Source of the DNA: Sordaria brevicollis
Lineage: Eukaryota > Ascomycota > Sordariomycetes > Sordariales > Sordariaceae
NCBI GenBank assembly: GCA_033439795.1
Contig: JAUTDP010000002.1
Location: 1,054,001-1,118,000, forward strand
Length of the DNA stretch: 64,000 nucleotides
Reading direction: 5' to 3'
Shown here: positions 33,157-46,816 of the stretch, piece by piece
Layout: each line of letters opens with the position of its first letter
Position numbering within the stretch: position 1 is the stretch's first letter
Position numbers and translations under genes: made by a program
The notes under the pieces: generated by a model
What the model was told of the DNA's origin: nothing
Databases searched by the model: none
The model's input: only the letters and a program-made list of their open reading frames with translations

Positions 33157-36100
33157 TATATAAAAAACCGCCCCTTTATTAAATTTAAATAAGAATTTAT
33201 TAATTTTTATAATTTAATTAATTATAATAACGTTATAAAGGTTTATTACCTTCGTAATAAAATTAATAAACGTTTTCGTAACGGTTTTATTTATTATAAC
33301 CCCCCGGCCGCCGACGATTTTTATACTTAATTCGATTTATATTATACTATTATTATTAATTTCGAAAATACTAATTACTATTAGAAAATAATTAACCGCG
33401 CCCTTAATTTATCTGCTATTAATACTACCCCCGCCATTAACTCCAATTCCGCCCTTTATATTAATTTCGATAACGTTCCCATTAATTAAGGTAATAATAA
33501 AATAGATTTAAACGTCGTTAATTTAACCGTATTTATTTATAAAAATATTTTCGATTAATATATACGTAAAGGCTTCTACCGCTATTATAATTAAAAGGGT
33601 TATATTAACTATAATTATACTAATTTAATAAATTATAGTAATAAAGGCCGTTAAAATAATAAAGATAAAGGTAATAAAAAAAAGAAGAAACGTAATTAGG
33701 GCTAATAAGCTAAAATCCGCGTTATTAATACTATTTTAACCGCCTTTACTACCCCCGCCATTCTAACCGCCAAAAGTAAGGAATATTATAACGCTCTAGA
33801 AAATAAATAGCCTTTATACTTAATTATATATAAAAGCTTTAATAATTATTACGATTTTTAATTAAAAAGGATAAAGTTTTAAATTCTTTAAAATTAAAAA
33901 ATTTAAAGGAAATATAAATTTAATTTTTAAATAATTCTATTACCCCAAATTTAATATTCTTTTTTTCCTACGTAATAACTAGCTTATATAAAAATTATTA
34001 TATTATTTTTATTAATAATAAATATTCTATATTCGCTTTTATCGACCGTTTTTTTATAATAAAAAATAACTTTCCGCGTTTTAAATTTTAACGCCTAAAG
34101 AAACTAATTTTAATTAATAATATAATTAAAAACGTTATTTTTAAAAGGGTAAAGGCTAAATTCTATATCGGATTTTATAACGAAATCGTTACCTTCTTAA
34201 TATATAATATTTCCCCTAAACACCCTATAATTTTAAATTTCCTATAAATATAATTCTATAAACCCAAAATTAATTACAATACGTATAACGTATAATTTAA
34301 ATACTATTATAATCGTTACTTTACTATAAATTTATTTAACGAATTAATTATAATATTACGCACTATTTCTAATAACGTTATAATTATTACTATTAAAGCT
34401 TCTCCTAAACTTATTTTAATAATAACCCCCCTTTAAAAGAATATACCGGCTCCTAAAGCTATTTCCCTAACTATAATATAAAAACTAGCCCCGATAGCCA
34501 TATTTACGGCCGCTTTTGAAATAAAATCCACTCCCTAAACGAAGAAACCTATTTTCTAAAAAAAGCCCGCTCCCTAAATTAACCCCACTCCTATTTACAA
34601 TTTACCCGTTCCTAAACTTTTTTAATTTCTTACTCACTATAATACTACCCTATTTAAAGCTTTAATTATTAATTAGGTTAATATTAAAATTTAAAATATT
34701 TTAAAAATAACCGCTCTCTTTATTAAAATTAAAAGCCTTATAATTTATAAACCCTATATTAAATTAAACGGTCGGCGTATATTAACCGGTACGCGTCGCG
34801 AATATAATCCCCATTCGTTTAAAATAGTAAATAACCTATTAAATTTAAAGGATATTAAGGAATTTAATACCGCTACGTTCAATTTCCTATATAAAAGGGA
34901 TAATTTATAATTTATAATTATAATATATACGGAATTCGAACGCTTAACCGCTATTTACGAATTTAACGAAATTACCCCAACCGAAAAAATTATTAATAAT
35001 ATTTAAAATAAGGAGGGTAAAAAATATAAAAATACGTTATTAAAGAACCTTTATAATTTTATCGAAATTATAACGGGTAATAATTCCAAAAATAATATTA
35101 AGGCTATAGTCTTAATAAAATTATTAAATTTAATAAATAATTTCAATTAAGATACTCCTATATATAAAAAAATTATTTATTAAATTATAATAATTAAAAT
35201 CGCTAAATAAATCAACCTTAATAAAATTACGGAAGAAGATACAAAGAAATTTTTTAAAAAGAATCGACGGTTAATTTTATTAAAGGAGGAGGTTATAATT
35301 AAAATCCCCAAATAGTACTATAAGAATATTTTAATTTTCTTACCCTAATTAGCGGAAAAAATCCTACTTTATCGTATTTATAATTATAAAATTAAATTAT
35401 TATTAAACGCTAAACCATTTAATATTTATATTCGCTTAATATCCTCTATCGAAACTTTAATTATTAAATAGTAAGTTAATAATAATCTTTATAAGAATTT
35501 TATCCGCCTTTTATAATTAACCGCGATTACCCCCATCCTTTTAATTAAAAAACCAGGTAACGGAATTTAAATTTATATAAATTATAAAAGTATTAATAAT
35601 ATTACTTTAAAATCCTATTACCTATTCCTATTAATTAAAAAAACCCTAAATTCGATTTACAAAATAAAAATTTTTATTAAATTAAATATTATTATTATAT
35701 TTAATCGGATATAAATTAAAGAGGGCTACAAATAATTAATTATATTTATTATTCGTTTCGGTTTATTCGAATCCTTAATTTATTTATTTAGCTTTTAAAA
35801 TACGCTAAACACGTTTTAAAATTATATTAATAATATCCTATATAATATCTTCGATATTTATATAACCGCGTATTTTAATAATATCCTAATTTATTTTAAT
35901 AACGAAGAAGAATACGAATAATATATTAACGAGGTTTTAGAACGAATAATTAAAATAAGATTATAAATCGATATTAATAAATACGAATTTTATATAATAT
36001 ATACGAAATATTTAAATTTAATTATTACGCCCGGTAATATCGAAATAAATTCCGAAAAGGTCGCCGCCGTTATAATATAATAAGCTCCCGATTTTAAACG

Positions 36101-37632
36101 TTCGCTATAACGCTTCTTAAATTTCGCTAATTTCTATCGATATTTTATAAAATATTTTTCGATTATAGTAGGACTACTTTACGAATTAATTAAAAAGATA
36201 ATACCTATAAATTAAAAATAAATAAAATAATATTAAAATTCTTTTAAAATATTAAAAAAAACCTTTATAAGTAGATTAATTTTACGTATTTATAATTAAT
36301 TTAAACTAATTATCGTAAAAACGGACGCTTTAAATTAAATTTATAAAGGAATTTTATTATAATATAATAATAATAATATTTTATAACCGATTGCCTATTT
36401 TAATTAAAAATATTCCGCCGCTGAATATAATTATAATATTTATAATAAAGAATTATTAATTATTATTAAAGTATTAAAAAAGTAAAAATTGGAATTTAAA
36501 GGAATATAATAACCGTTTAAAATCTTTACGGATTATCGAAATTTAAAAATATTTATAATTAATAAGTAGTTAACGCCCTATTATATAAAATAATCTTAAT
36601 TCTTATTTCGTTTTAATTTTATAATTAAATACCGATTAGATTCCCTCTAAATTCGCCCTAACGCTTTTAACCGTAAATTAAAAAATATCCCCAAAAATAT
36701 AAATAACGAATAGTTATTAATATATAATAAAATCCTATTAAATAAGAACCTCTTTATTAACGGCGCTTTTATTTTAGAATTAGAAGACGAATTAAATATA
36801 GGAAATTTCGTCGGTTATAAGTATAAAATTTTAAGAGAAATAAAATTAAAAGAATTAATAGGAATTAAATATTTATACGAATTAAATATCCTAAACGAAA
36901 AATTAATAAACGATTTAATAACGGAATTTTATAAGAAATCTATTTTTTTATAAAACGTTTTAACCTATTTATTAGACCCTAACCATCGCGTATAATTAAA
37001 AGAAATATATAAATAAATAGTAAAAATTTCGTTCGTAAAATACTACGCTATTTAGGGACGTATATATTTTAAGAATACTATTATTATAAATTTTAATAAC
37101 TCTACTCTTTATTTATAATTCTTTCGACGTATTTATAATTCGCTATTAATAAAATATTTAAATAGAGAAAAAACCTTTTATTTATTATTATAATTTTATT
37201 TTTAATTAAGGATATACTAATCCGTTAAAACGTATTATAAAACGTACCTTCAATATATAAAGATAAAGCCCTTATAATATTCCCTTTATAATTTATTAAA
37301 ATTATTAACCGTTCCTTTCGCACTATAGAAAGACATTTCCATTAATTATATTACCCTACTAACGCCCTATTTTCAAAGGGGATAGGAATTTAAATACATC
37401 GTAATAATTATTAATTAATTAATTAAAATATATTACTTTATCCCTTATAAAACTTTAACGGCGGAGGAATTAGCGGAATATTTTATTAATAAAATTTATA
37501 ATTTTTATAACGTATTCGATATTATTATTTCTAACCGTAATATATAATTTATTTCGACGTTCTAAAGGATTTTATCTTCAAAATTAAAGGTAAATTTAAA
37601 GCCTTCGTCCGCTTTCTACCTATTTATTAATA
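33157..37632 (+). pseudogene. Element 1 degenerate gag-pol, middle part
   Basis: Plus-strand remnants in order: a zinc-knuckle segment at about 33573-33617, in which two of the cysteines and the histidine read as Tyr through G/C-to-A/T change; reverse transcriptase at about 35640-35925 with RFGLFESL and the catalytic motif reading YFNNILIYF (Asp to Asn by RIP); RNase H region; and an integrase-core segment at about 37320-37370 (WKDISI). The sequence is interrupted at 37633 by element 3. Confidence 0.75.
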
Positions 37633-37918
37633 TGTAAGGGTATCGCTAGGAAGGCCTAAGGGGACCTACACAACCAGGGTACAATAGCCCAAGACGACGA
37701 ATAAAATAGCGGATAAAATAAGGATAATAGGATATAATATAGAGGAAAGGATCTCGGAGTCCGGACGCCGGCCGTTCCGGACCCACAAGGAAGCGTACAA
37801 GTATAAAAGAGGATAATTCCTAACTAAAGACTTATATCTAACTAAACTAAAATCTTTCTCCTAAAATAGACCTACCTTATACAACCTACTCTTACCCTCT
37901 TATACTTATAACTTTATA
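37633..37918 (+). repeat. 5' LTR of element 3 (286 bp)
   Basis: Begins TGTAAGGGTATCGCTAGGAA and ends ACTTTATA. It contains a palindrome-rich GC core, GTCCGGACGCCGGCCGTTCC, shared exactly with the 3' copy, and a possible TATA box (TATAAAAGAGG) downstream of it. Confidence 0.92.
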
Positions 37919-40900
37919 ATTTTTTAACCTCTACGACTCCGTTAACAAAAGCCGTAAATATAGTTAATAAACGTAAAGAGAATTCGCGCAGAAAAAGCGC
38001 TATTAACTCTCGCTATAAAAATAGCGCAAATCTAATATAAAAGATATATAATTACCTACGTATTATTAATAATATAATTAAAAATCCTACTAATAAAGGG
38101 GTTACCGATAAATACGGAGAAGATAATTACGAAGCGGCGTCCTACGAACCTAAGAATAATATTATTTTAAAAAATCCTAGCAATAAATATAATAATATTA
38201 ACGATAATAAACCGTAACCCAAACTTATACTATATAAAAAGGCTAAAAGCGGTTCTAAATAAGAAATTTAAATACGGTTTAAAGAATAATATTTAATAAA
38301 GAATTTACGTACCTTTAACCGCCACCGCTCTAAGAATCCCTATTAATAAAGGGAATACCGTATTAATAAAGTAAAATAATAATTATAAATGGAATTTCGT
38401 TAAAATAAGAGCCCTTTAAAGTCCGATCGGCGTAACCGTTCCTTATCCGTACGCAACTACTTATTAAGTAAATATTTTTAATTTTACTTTTATTTTTACT
38501 CCCGTTCCCGCTCCCGGTTTTATATTTATTCCTATTCTTAAACCCGCTCCTATTCCCTATCCGCCCAATCCGATTAATTCGGCCGTTCTAATAACCTCTC
38601 CTCCGCGTAGGAACGTCGTAGGCGGCGAACGTCCTACGAATATAAGCGCGTAAAACGGCGTAAATATTAAAGATTCGTAGAAATAACGCTATAACTCCTA
38701 TAAATATTATTATAATTTATATAAAAAATTATAAGCTAAGGAGATAAGGAATTTTATTTATATCCCCCTACGTATAATATTCGTAAATTAATAATAAATA
38801 ATATAAGCGCCGAAATCGAAGATTAAATTAATAGTATCGAAAACGGTAATTAAATTCGTAAAAGTATTAATACTTATTAATTTATTTAATAAGCCCTTTT
38901 TAAAGCCGACGATTCTATAACTACTTCGTAACGTATATATTTTATTACCTTTTTCGATAATAAAGGTTAAAAGTAACCTATAATATAAGAAGAATTCCTA
39001 AAATTTATCTATAAAGAATATATTGCCCCCGAAATTTATAAATTTAATATTAGAAAATAATTATTCCGTATATATTAAAACGATAATAAAAACCTATAGA
39101 AATTATAGGACTAATATTAATACAATTACTAATAATTCGGTAAGAACGTTATCGCGGATAAACAATCGGTATACAACTTCTTCTTCTAATTAAAAAAGGA
39201 AATACGCAATTACTTCTATATATATTAAATCCCTATCAATAACTTAATAAAAATTACTTCGAAAGTAATAAATTAGTAAACCGAATTTAAAAATAAAAAA
39301 TAAACCCCGAAGGACGAAATAAATAAAAATCGCTATAACGAACGGTCTTCGCGCTATAAGGGGTCTTCGAATAATAAACGTTTTAATTATAATAAGGATT
39401 ATAACCGAAATTATAATTAGGATTATAATCGGGATCGTAATTCCGGAGGGCGTAAAAATCGTAAGAAAGACTAATCTCTTAATAAATAGAACGGGGGTAA
39501 TAACGAATCCGGCCTAAATTATTATAACTATAGAAATAAAGGATATTACGTTCGTAATTATACGAAATATAGAAAAATAAGCAACTAAGACCGGCCGAAA
39601 AAGAAAATTACCGTTTAAAATATAATTACCGAATAAAATACTAAATATAATAATAATAAAGAAGATAATTATATTTCGGATATTAAAAAATCGGTAAAAG
39701 GTTAAGCCTTATAAAAGAACCGTCGTTTAATAAAATTAGCGGTTTTAAGACGGCCGGAAGAAACGGGCTAAGTAGGATTTTTATAATATTAGTTACACTA
39801 AGGGGTCGCCGATTAAAAGAACGTATAGATTTAAATTTAAAAATAGAGGTTAATATTATATATAAGAATTTCGCGAAGAAATATAAATTAAAGAAAGTAG
39901 AAACTAATATTCTACTTATTTTAATAAATACGAATAATAAAGAAATATATTACTATAGAGCGTATAAATTAATATTCACTTTAAAGGACCGGAGGGGTTA
40001 AGAAAGAGAATTTACCTAATTATTCTATACGATCCGAAGAGATAATCGAATACCGCTATTATTATTATTTATATTAAATATAGGTTTTAAAAGTATTATT
40101 ATATATATTAATAAAAACGAATTTGAATTTAAAAGGGTACCCCTTATTAATACTATAATTCTCGCGCGTAAAATAGTATATAATAACCGAATTTATATTA
40201 TTAACTTAATTTCAATATATAATTTATTAAAGCCGGACTTTAAAAACGTAAACGAAAATAAAAAGCTGCCCGAAAGTACAACGGATAATATTCCCTTAAC
40301 GTTAAAAGGGTTCGAAAATATATTCTCTAAAAAAAAGGCTAAAGCGCTATCGTAATTACCGGACATTAAATACGAAATCGTCCTTAAAAAAGGGGAAGAA
40401 GTATTTAATATCCTTATTTACCCTCTATTTATTACGTAATTAAAAACGTTACGCGAATATTTAAAAGAGAATTTATAAATTAATTATATCCGCTACTCCT
40501 AAAATTCTATCGGGGTACCGATTTTATTTATACTTAAGAAGGATAATATACTACAATTATATATTAATTACTAGGGATTAAATAAAATTACTATTAAAAA
40601 TCAATACCCACTACTATTAATTAGTAAATTAATAGACCGAATAGTCGGCGCTAAAGTATTTTCTAAAATTAATTTATATAAAGCGTATTATCGGATTCGA
40701 ATTAAAAAAAAAGACTAATAAAAAACCGTTTTTAAAACGTAATACAATCATTTCGAATATATAATAATACTATTCAAATTTATAAACGTACTCACTATAT
40801 TCTAAATATATATATATAAAGTACTCGTAAAACTTATTGACCGTATTTATATAATATATTTTAACGATATTTTAATTTATTCGAATTTTAAAAAAGAATA

Positions 40901-43900
40901 TAACGAATACTTTCGTTTAATCTTCGAATATTTATACGTTACCTAATTTTTCGTAAAAGCGTCCAAATACAAATTTTATAAGGACTACGTCGATTTCCTC
41001 GGCTATCGAATTATTATGGAAAGGGTAATAATAAATCCTGAACGGGTAAAAGCGGTCTAAAAATAACTAACGCTTAAATCCTTCTATAATATCCAAATAT
41101 TCCTAAAATTTACTAATTTTTATTAACGGTTCGTATACTAGTACTCTTATATAATAAAGCCTATTACTAATTTACTAAAAGGGAATAAAAACGGGCGGAA
41201 ATTAAACGTATTCTATTAAATTAAAGAAGCCGATAAAGTATTCTAGGCCTTAAAGGAAGCGTTTACAATAGTACCGATCCTTCGTCATTAAGACCCTACT
41301 AAAAAGATTAAAATTAAAACGAACGCCTTATAGAGGGCTATTTTAGGAATTTTATCCCAATTTACGGAAGATATTTAATACCCCGTAGCGTTTTTTTCTA
41401 AAAAATTAATAAACGTAGAATAATAATAATATATAGGCTAATAAAAATTATTCGCTATCGTAGCTAGCCTAAATTATTAAATATATTATTTAAAAGGACT
41501 TCTAAAGCCATTTATAATATTTATAAACTATAAAGTATTAAAGAATATTATAAAATCGCCGGCGAGCAATTTACGTAAAAGGCTAATTTACTAAATCTAC
41601 CGGTTATTTTAATTCAATTTCGAAATAAAGTATTAATCGGGGAAAATAAATCTAACGGACGGTCTATCTAAAAGGCTAAATTATATAAAAAGGGATATAA
41701 TTTATAACAATATTTTACCGACCCTCTAAAAAAAATTAAATTTTATTTCGGAATTATTAAATATAATTAAAGAGTAATTAAACTCCAAAATCCTATACCG
41801 GTATAAAAAAAAATCTATAACTTACGCCTTCGTTAAATAAATTTAATAAATAATATAATCTATTATTATTATAAAAAATACTTTATTAATATAGCTAATA
41901 AAAAAAACGTTCCTTTAAATCTTACTATATAAAATCGTAAAGAAGATAGTATACCGAAAAATCCCTTAAATACCCTTAACGAACCGGGAACTTTATACTA
42001 TTATAAAGGGACTTTAACCTAAGGATTTAAACCTAACCGAATAAATAGCGATTATCTAATTTAAAGGGACTATAATCGGGGGATATAAATTAAATAATTA
42101 AAGGGTTCTTTATTTTAAAGAATAATTAATAATCCTTAAGGAAGAATTACTCTATAAGGAAATTTTACACTCTTATTACAATAATCTAAAGGCTAATTAT
42201 ATAAATACGCTTAAAACCCTAAAACTTATTAAAAAGAAATTCTACTAAGAGGGCCTTATATAAAACGTTTAAGAATACGTTACAAAGTACAAATTATATT
42301 AAGGGATTTAAAAACCCTAATACCAACCCTACGGAAATTTTCAATCCTTATTAATACCCGAACAACCTTTCTAAAAAATTAATATCGATTTTATTATTAG
42401 CCTTCCGCCGAATTAAAAGGCCAATGGGAAAATATATAATATTATTTTAATAATTGTAAACCGATTTATTAAAATAGCCTTATTTATACCTATTACCAAA
42501 ACGCTTAACGCAATTTCTATAACGTTCTTATTATATAAGTACGTAAAATACCGATTTAGTTTACTATTAAGAATTGTAAATAATAAAAATAAATTATTCA
42601 TTAGCGAATTTTAAAAGGAATTCACTAAAACGCGTAAAATTTTACGAAAATTATTTACTATATTCTACCTATAAATAGATAAATAAACGGAACGCTTATA
42701 TTAAACTATTGAAAAGATTTTATATATCCGAACCTTAAAAAGTAATCCTATATTTTAAAATAGGGAGCTTCCGGAAGTAGAATTCGTATATAATAATTTT
42801 ACGTACGTAATTATAAAGGTTTCGCCGTTTAAAATTTTATATAATTATTACCTACGTATAATCGAATACGTCGAAGAGCGGAATTTTATTAAAGTCCAAA
42901 GCGTAAAAGAGCGATTATAGAAATTAAAAGAAATTTATAAAGTAATATAACGTTATTAAAATTAAATAATAAAAACGTAGAAGAAGGGGTATAATAAAAG
43001 GTATACGCCAATTGAATTCTAACCGAACGATATTATAAATTTATTAATTAAGAATTTCCAATTTAAGAATAAGAAGTTAATACTTACGTATATTAAAATT
43101 AAAATATTAAAGAGAATTAATTCCTAAGCGTATTAAATAGTCCTACCGATATAATATAGCCGGATATATAACGTTTTTCCAATTAGCCTATTAGAATTTT
43201 AAAAGAATAGAAAAGATAAAGACTACGAAATACTATTACCGGAATTATACGATAAATAGGAGGAATAAGAAATTAAAAAAATTATAAATTATTAAAGAGT
43301 AAATATAAATTAAAAATTTTTAATTAAATAAGTAGGGTAGCCCGTAAAATATAATATTTAGGAACCTAAAGAATATTTCGAAAATATATAAAAGGCGTTC
43401 TCTAAATATTAAAAAGTTAAGTAAAAATATTATAGGAAATAAAATAATTAATATAAATAATATAATAAAAATCTATTATTTTATAATTATAAAGAATAAT
43501 AAACGCCGAATATAGCGCGAAATATTATATATAAAATTTAATAGGCGAATAATTACTATATACCCTAACGAAGATAGGAATTAAAAACCTATTTATTAAT
43601 AAAAAAAGAAATATTATCGCTGGCGAAAAACCTACGTAATAAAATAAATTAAAGGTAGCCTATACCGGAAGTAAAATACTCGGGGACCGGTAATCTAATT
43701 CTAAATATTTTAATATAATATTAATTAAGAAGTAACCGTACCGAACCGCGAGCTAGAATTATAAAGAATTTAAAGAATCCGAATATTAAGACCGGAAAAA
43801 AAACCTCTTTAATACTTCTATTAAACTGGAAATTCTCCGTCCAATAAAAATAAATAATTAAATTAAAAGGACCCAAAATAGCCGGTAAATTTTCTATTAA

Positions 43901-45139
43901 AATTATAAAAAATCTAATATATTAAGGGGAAAACCGCTCTAATACTTCTTACTAAATTAAAAATTCTTTATCTAATAAGGATAAAATAATTAAATTAAGA
44001 GAATTTAAATTAGTTAGTAAATTCTTTATTAGGATTATAAAGAATCCGATATATTAAGAGGAGAGCTATTCTAGCATTTCCTATTAAATTAAGGATTCTC
44101 TGTCTAATAAGGACGAAATAATTAAATTAGGAAGATTTAAAGCTAATCGGTAAATTCCTCTTTAACGTTTATTTGTAAATAGTATTAAGGATTACCGGCT
44201 TTAAAATAGTTATAGCGGTTTAAACCGCGGAAAAGTTTATAACCGATTAATAAATATAAATATTAATAAAATTCTTTAAATTAAGGAAATATAATAAATT
44301 ACCGGCTATATAAAGTAAATGGTCGTTAATCGACGATATAGCCTAAAATATTTTTAATTTCCGGAAATAATTAATACGTATTAAAGTTTTATTAACCTAA
44401 TTAACTAATTAAGGCCAATAAATCCTTCCTTATATCTTAAAGATTATAAAGGTTTAATTCTAAAAAGAGGAAAAATAATTTAGGTTAAGCCCTAAAACCG
44501 ATTTTAAATAAAATTCTAATCTTAATTCAAAATAGAATTTCTATCCTACTTCGGAATTCCTTCGAAATCTTTAATTATTTAAAGTAAAATACTTCCTATT
44601 CGGGGAAAAGATATAAAGGAAAAAAAATACCGAAATAGTAAATAAAGCGTATAATGCGTAAAAGCTAAACCGTTTCGGAATCGGCTTTTAAAAACCCGGT
44701 AATAGCCCTAAAAGGCGAATATTAACCGTAAAACTAATTAACTACCGTAATACTACGGCCGGTAAGCGCGGAAATACTAATATAATATAAATAATTGGAA
44801 TAGGCGGGGACCGTTACCTTATTTAATATATCGATATAAATATCGCCGGTCGGTTTTTAAATCTTTTAATAAAACCGCTTAACGCAAAAACATCGCCCCT
44901 ACGGGTATTATAGTAATTACTATATAATAATACAATTTAAGGACTAAATTAACTGGAAGGGGGAATAACGCCAACGTATAAAATAAGAATAAATAGCCAA
45001 ACGGTATAATAAAACCGAAGCGCAGCGTAATATACGAATAGAAAATAAGGTTTCTTAAAACGGGAAACAAAATTTTCCACGGATCGTAATAATTAATACT
45101 AAAACTACAAAGGACTATAACTTCTAAGGGGGGGATAAT
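37919..45139 (+). pseudogene. Element 3 degenerate gag-pol
   Basis: A gag region (about 38-39.6 kb) rich in charged codons ends with a zinc-knuckle relic (YYNYRNKGYY, Cys and His read as Tyr). Reverse transcriptase shows SKINLYKAYYRIRIK-like sequence and a (D/N)DILIYSN motif near 40858-40890. Integrase shows an IDFIISLPPN block near 42385 followed by DRFIKIALFIPITKT. The C-terminal and 3' untranslated part (43-45.1 kb) is repetitive; a unit around TTAAATTAAGGATTC recurs near 43.8-44.2 kb. No intact frame. Confidence 0.75.
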
Positions 45140-45425
45140 TATAAGGGTATTGTTAAGAAGGTTTAAGGGGACCTATATAATTAAGGTATAGTAGCTTAAG
45201 ACGACGGATAAAATAGCGGATAAAATAAGGATAGTAGGATATAATATAGAGGAAAGGATTTCGGAGTCCGGACGCCGGCCGTTCCGGACCTATAGGGAAG
45301 CGTATAAATATAAAAGAGGATAGCTCTTAGCTAGAAACTTATATCTAACCAAGCTAAAGTCTTTCTCCCAAAATAAATTTACCTTGTACGACCTACTCTC
45401 ACCCTCTCGTACCTGTGACTTTACA
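45140..45425 (+). repeat. 3' LTR of element 3 (286 bp)
   Basis: Same length as the 5' copy. Its last 40 bases are less mutated (CGTACCTGTGACTTTACA, versus TATACTTATAACTTTATA in the 5' copy), so the original CA terminus is still visible here. Confidence 0.92.
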
Positions 45426-45430
45426 TAATA

Positions 45431-46516
45431 ATTAAACCGAATATATTAATATTAAAATAAAATACTATTTAAAAACTTATATTAATTAGGCTTAAAACGA
45501 TTAAATTAATTAATTATTAATTACAAAATTTATAAGAAATAATACCGCTTTTAAAATTATAGGAATATCCCCCTTCTTTATTAATTATAATTTTAACCCG
45601 TATATAAATATTAAATCGGTTACCTTTTACCCTCCCGAATTATCGAAAATTTAAAAGGCCAAATTCTTTAAAATTTATAAAATAACGGAATAATTTAAAA
45701 TTATTTTCAATTTCATAATAATCAAAATAAAGCAAATATAATAACATTACGAAAATAACGTTAATATTAGGAAATTAAACGCTTTAATTTATAAACTAAG
45801 CGATATAATCTTTTTTAATACCTAAAATTTCGAAATTAATTACCCGCACGCTAAATTTACTCCGTTTTTCGAAGGTCCTTTCCTAATTATTAAAACTAAT
45901 ACTTACTCTATTATTTTTAAATTACTAATTAATATAAAATACAAACGGATTTTTAATATAAATAAAATAAAACCTTAATTACTAGCGGGGTTATTAAATT
46001 AAATATAATAATAATAAAATATCTACGCTAATATAAAAAGGATTATATATTGAATAAATAACAATAAAAACTCTTTCGAATAAAATTTCGTAAAAATCGA
46101 TAAATATAAAAAGGAAAAAGGTTATTAAATATATTATATTATTTAAATTCCCCCTTATAAACCTAATTAATAATTACGTATTAACGTAATAATATATTTA
46201 AAAAAGGTTAAAAAATTTTATAAAAAGTATCCTAATATTTTAATACCGTTAAATTAAATTAAAGCCGAAAAGAAAAAATTTAGGAAGGAAGTATAAAAAT
46301 CGAAGGAATTAAAAATATTATTAAAAGAAAGGGATTCGCCGGTAGAGAATACGGAAGCTCCGGCCGAAGAATAAAAGGAAGTAAAAAAAAAGTCGCTATA
46401 ATTAAAGACCGCCACGGCTATAAAAACTTTTCGAAATATAATAATACGTTTAATAAGGATTTCTATTATTTTATATAATAATAATCAATTATATAGCTTC
46501 TTTTAATTAAGGGTAA
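45431..46516 (+). pseudogene. Element 1 degenerate integrase C-terminus and 3' untranslated part
   Basis: Plus-strand continuation of the element 1 integrase after the element 3 insertion: a (T)DRI(N)Q-like segment directly at the junction is typical of the end of the catalytic core. A Lys/Glu-rich segment follows (46.2-46.4 kb) and then the 3' LTR. Heavily stopped. Confidence 0.6.
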
Positions 46517-46811
46517 TATTACAAACTTAATTTAATAATTATACGTAATTTAATTACGTATTTATACTAAAATTATAATTATTATTAAAATAATTATAAC
46601 CTTATTCGGTTAGCCCGCCGCCGTAGTTGTATAGCAATACGGTCGCGGTCCCGGTTATATAACTACGCGCGCCCTGCGCGCGTATAGTCTATGCGCCGTA
46701 CCCTTATAAGGGCAGCTACCCGCGTATAGCTTCGCTCCCTTTCCTCTTTTCCTTCTTCGTATAATATCGCATATCCTATTCTACCTACCTTGGTCGTATT
46801 TACCCGTGATA
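46517..46811 (+). repeat. 3' LTR of element 1 (295 bp)
   Basis: Equal in length to the 5' LTR, sharing CGGTCCCGGTTATATAA and TTCGCTCCCTTTCCTCTTTT. The two copies differ in which bases were RIP-mutated: the first 110 bases are more degraded here, the rest less. Confidence 0.9.
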
Positions 46812-46816
46812 TAACG

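Larger units (their letters stand above)
37633..45425 (+). mobile_element. Element 3: RIP-degraded Ty3/Gypsy LTR retrotransposon nested in element 1
   Basis: 7,793 bp with 286-bp LTRs at 37633-37918 and 45140-45425 and TSD TAATA at 37628-37632 and 45426-45430. Plus-strand domain order is zinc knuckle (about 39515-39562), reverse transcriptase (about 40660-40905), integrase (about 42378-42490), as in Ty3/Gypsy. It lies inside the integrase region of element 1 in the same orientation. A G-rich run (GGGGGGGATAATT) just before the 3' LTR is a good polypurine tract. Confidence 0.92.
24793..46811 (+). mobile_element. Element 1: RIP-degraded Ty3/Gypsy LTR retrotransposon carrying two nested insertions
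   Basis: Two 295-bp LTRs (24793-25087 and 46517-46811) are flanked by the 5-bp duplication TAACG (24788-24792 and 46812-46816). Removing nested elements 2 and 3 with their duplications leaves about 7.4 kb, a normal Gypsy length. On the plus strand, degenerate gag-pol shows a zinc knuckle (about 33573-33617), reverse transcriptase (about 35640-35925) and an integrase-core segment (about 37320-37370). Integrase continues at 45431 beyond element 3. Every frame is broken by stops created by C-to-T and G-to-A change on both strands. Confidence 0.9.
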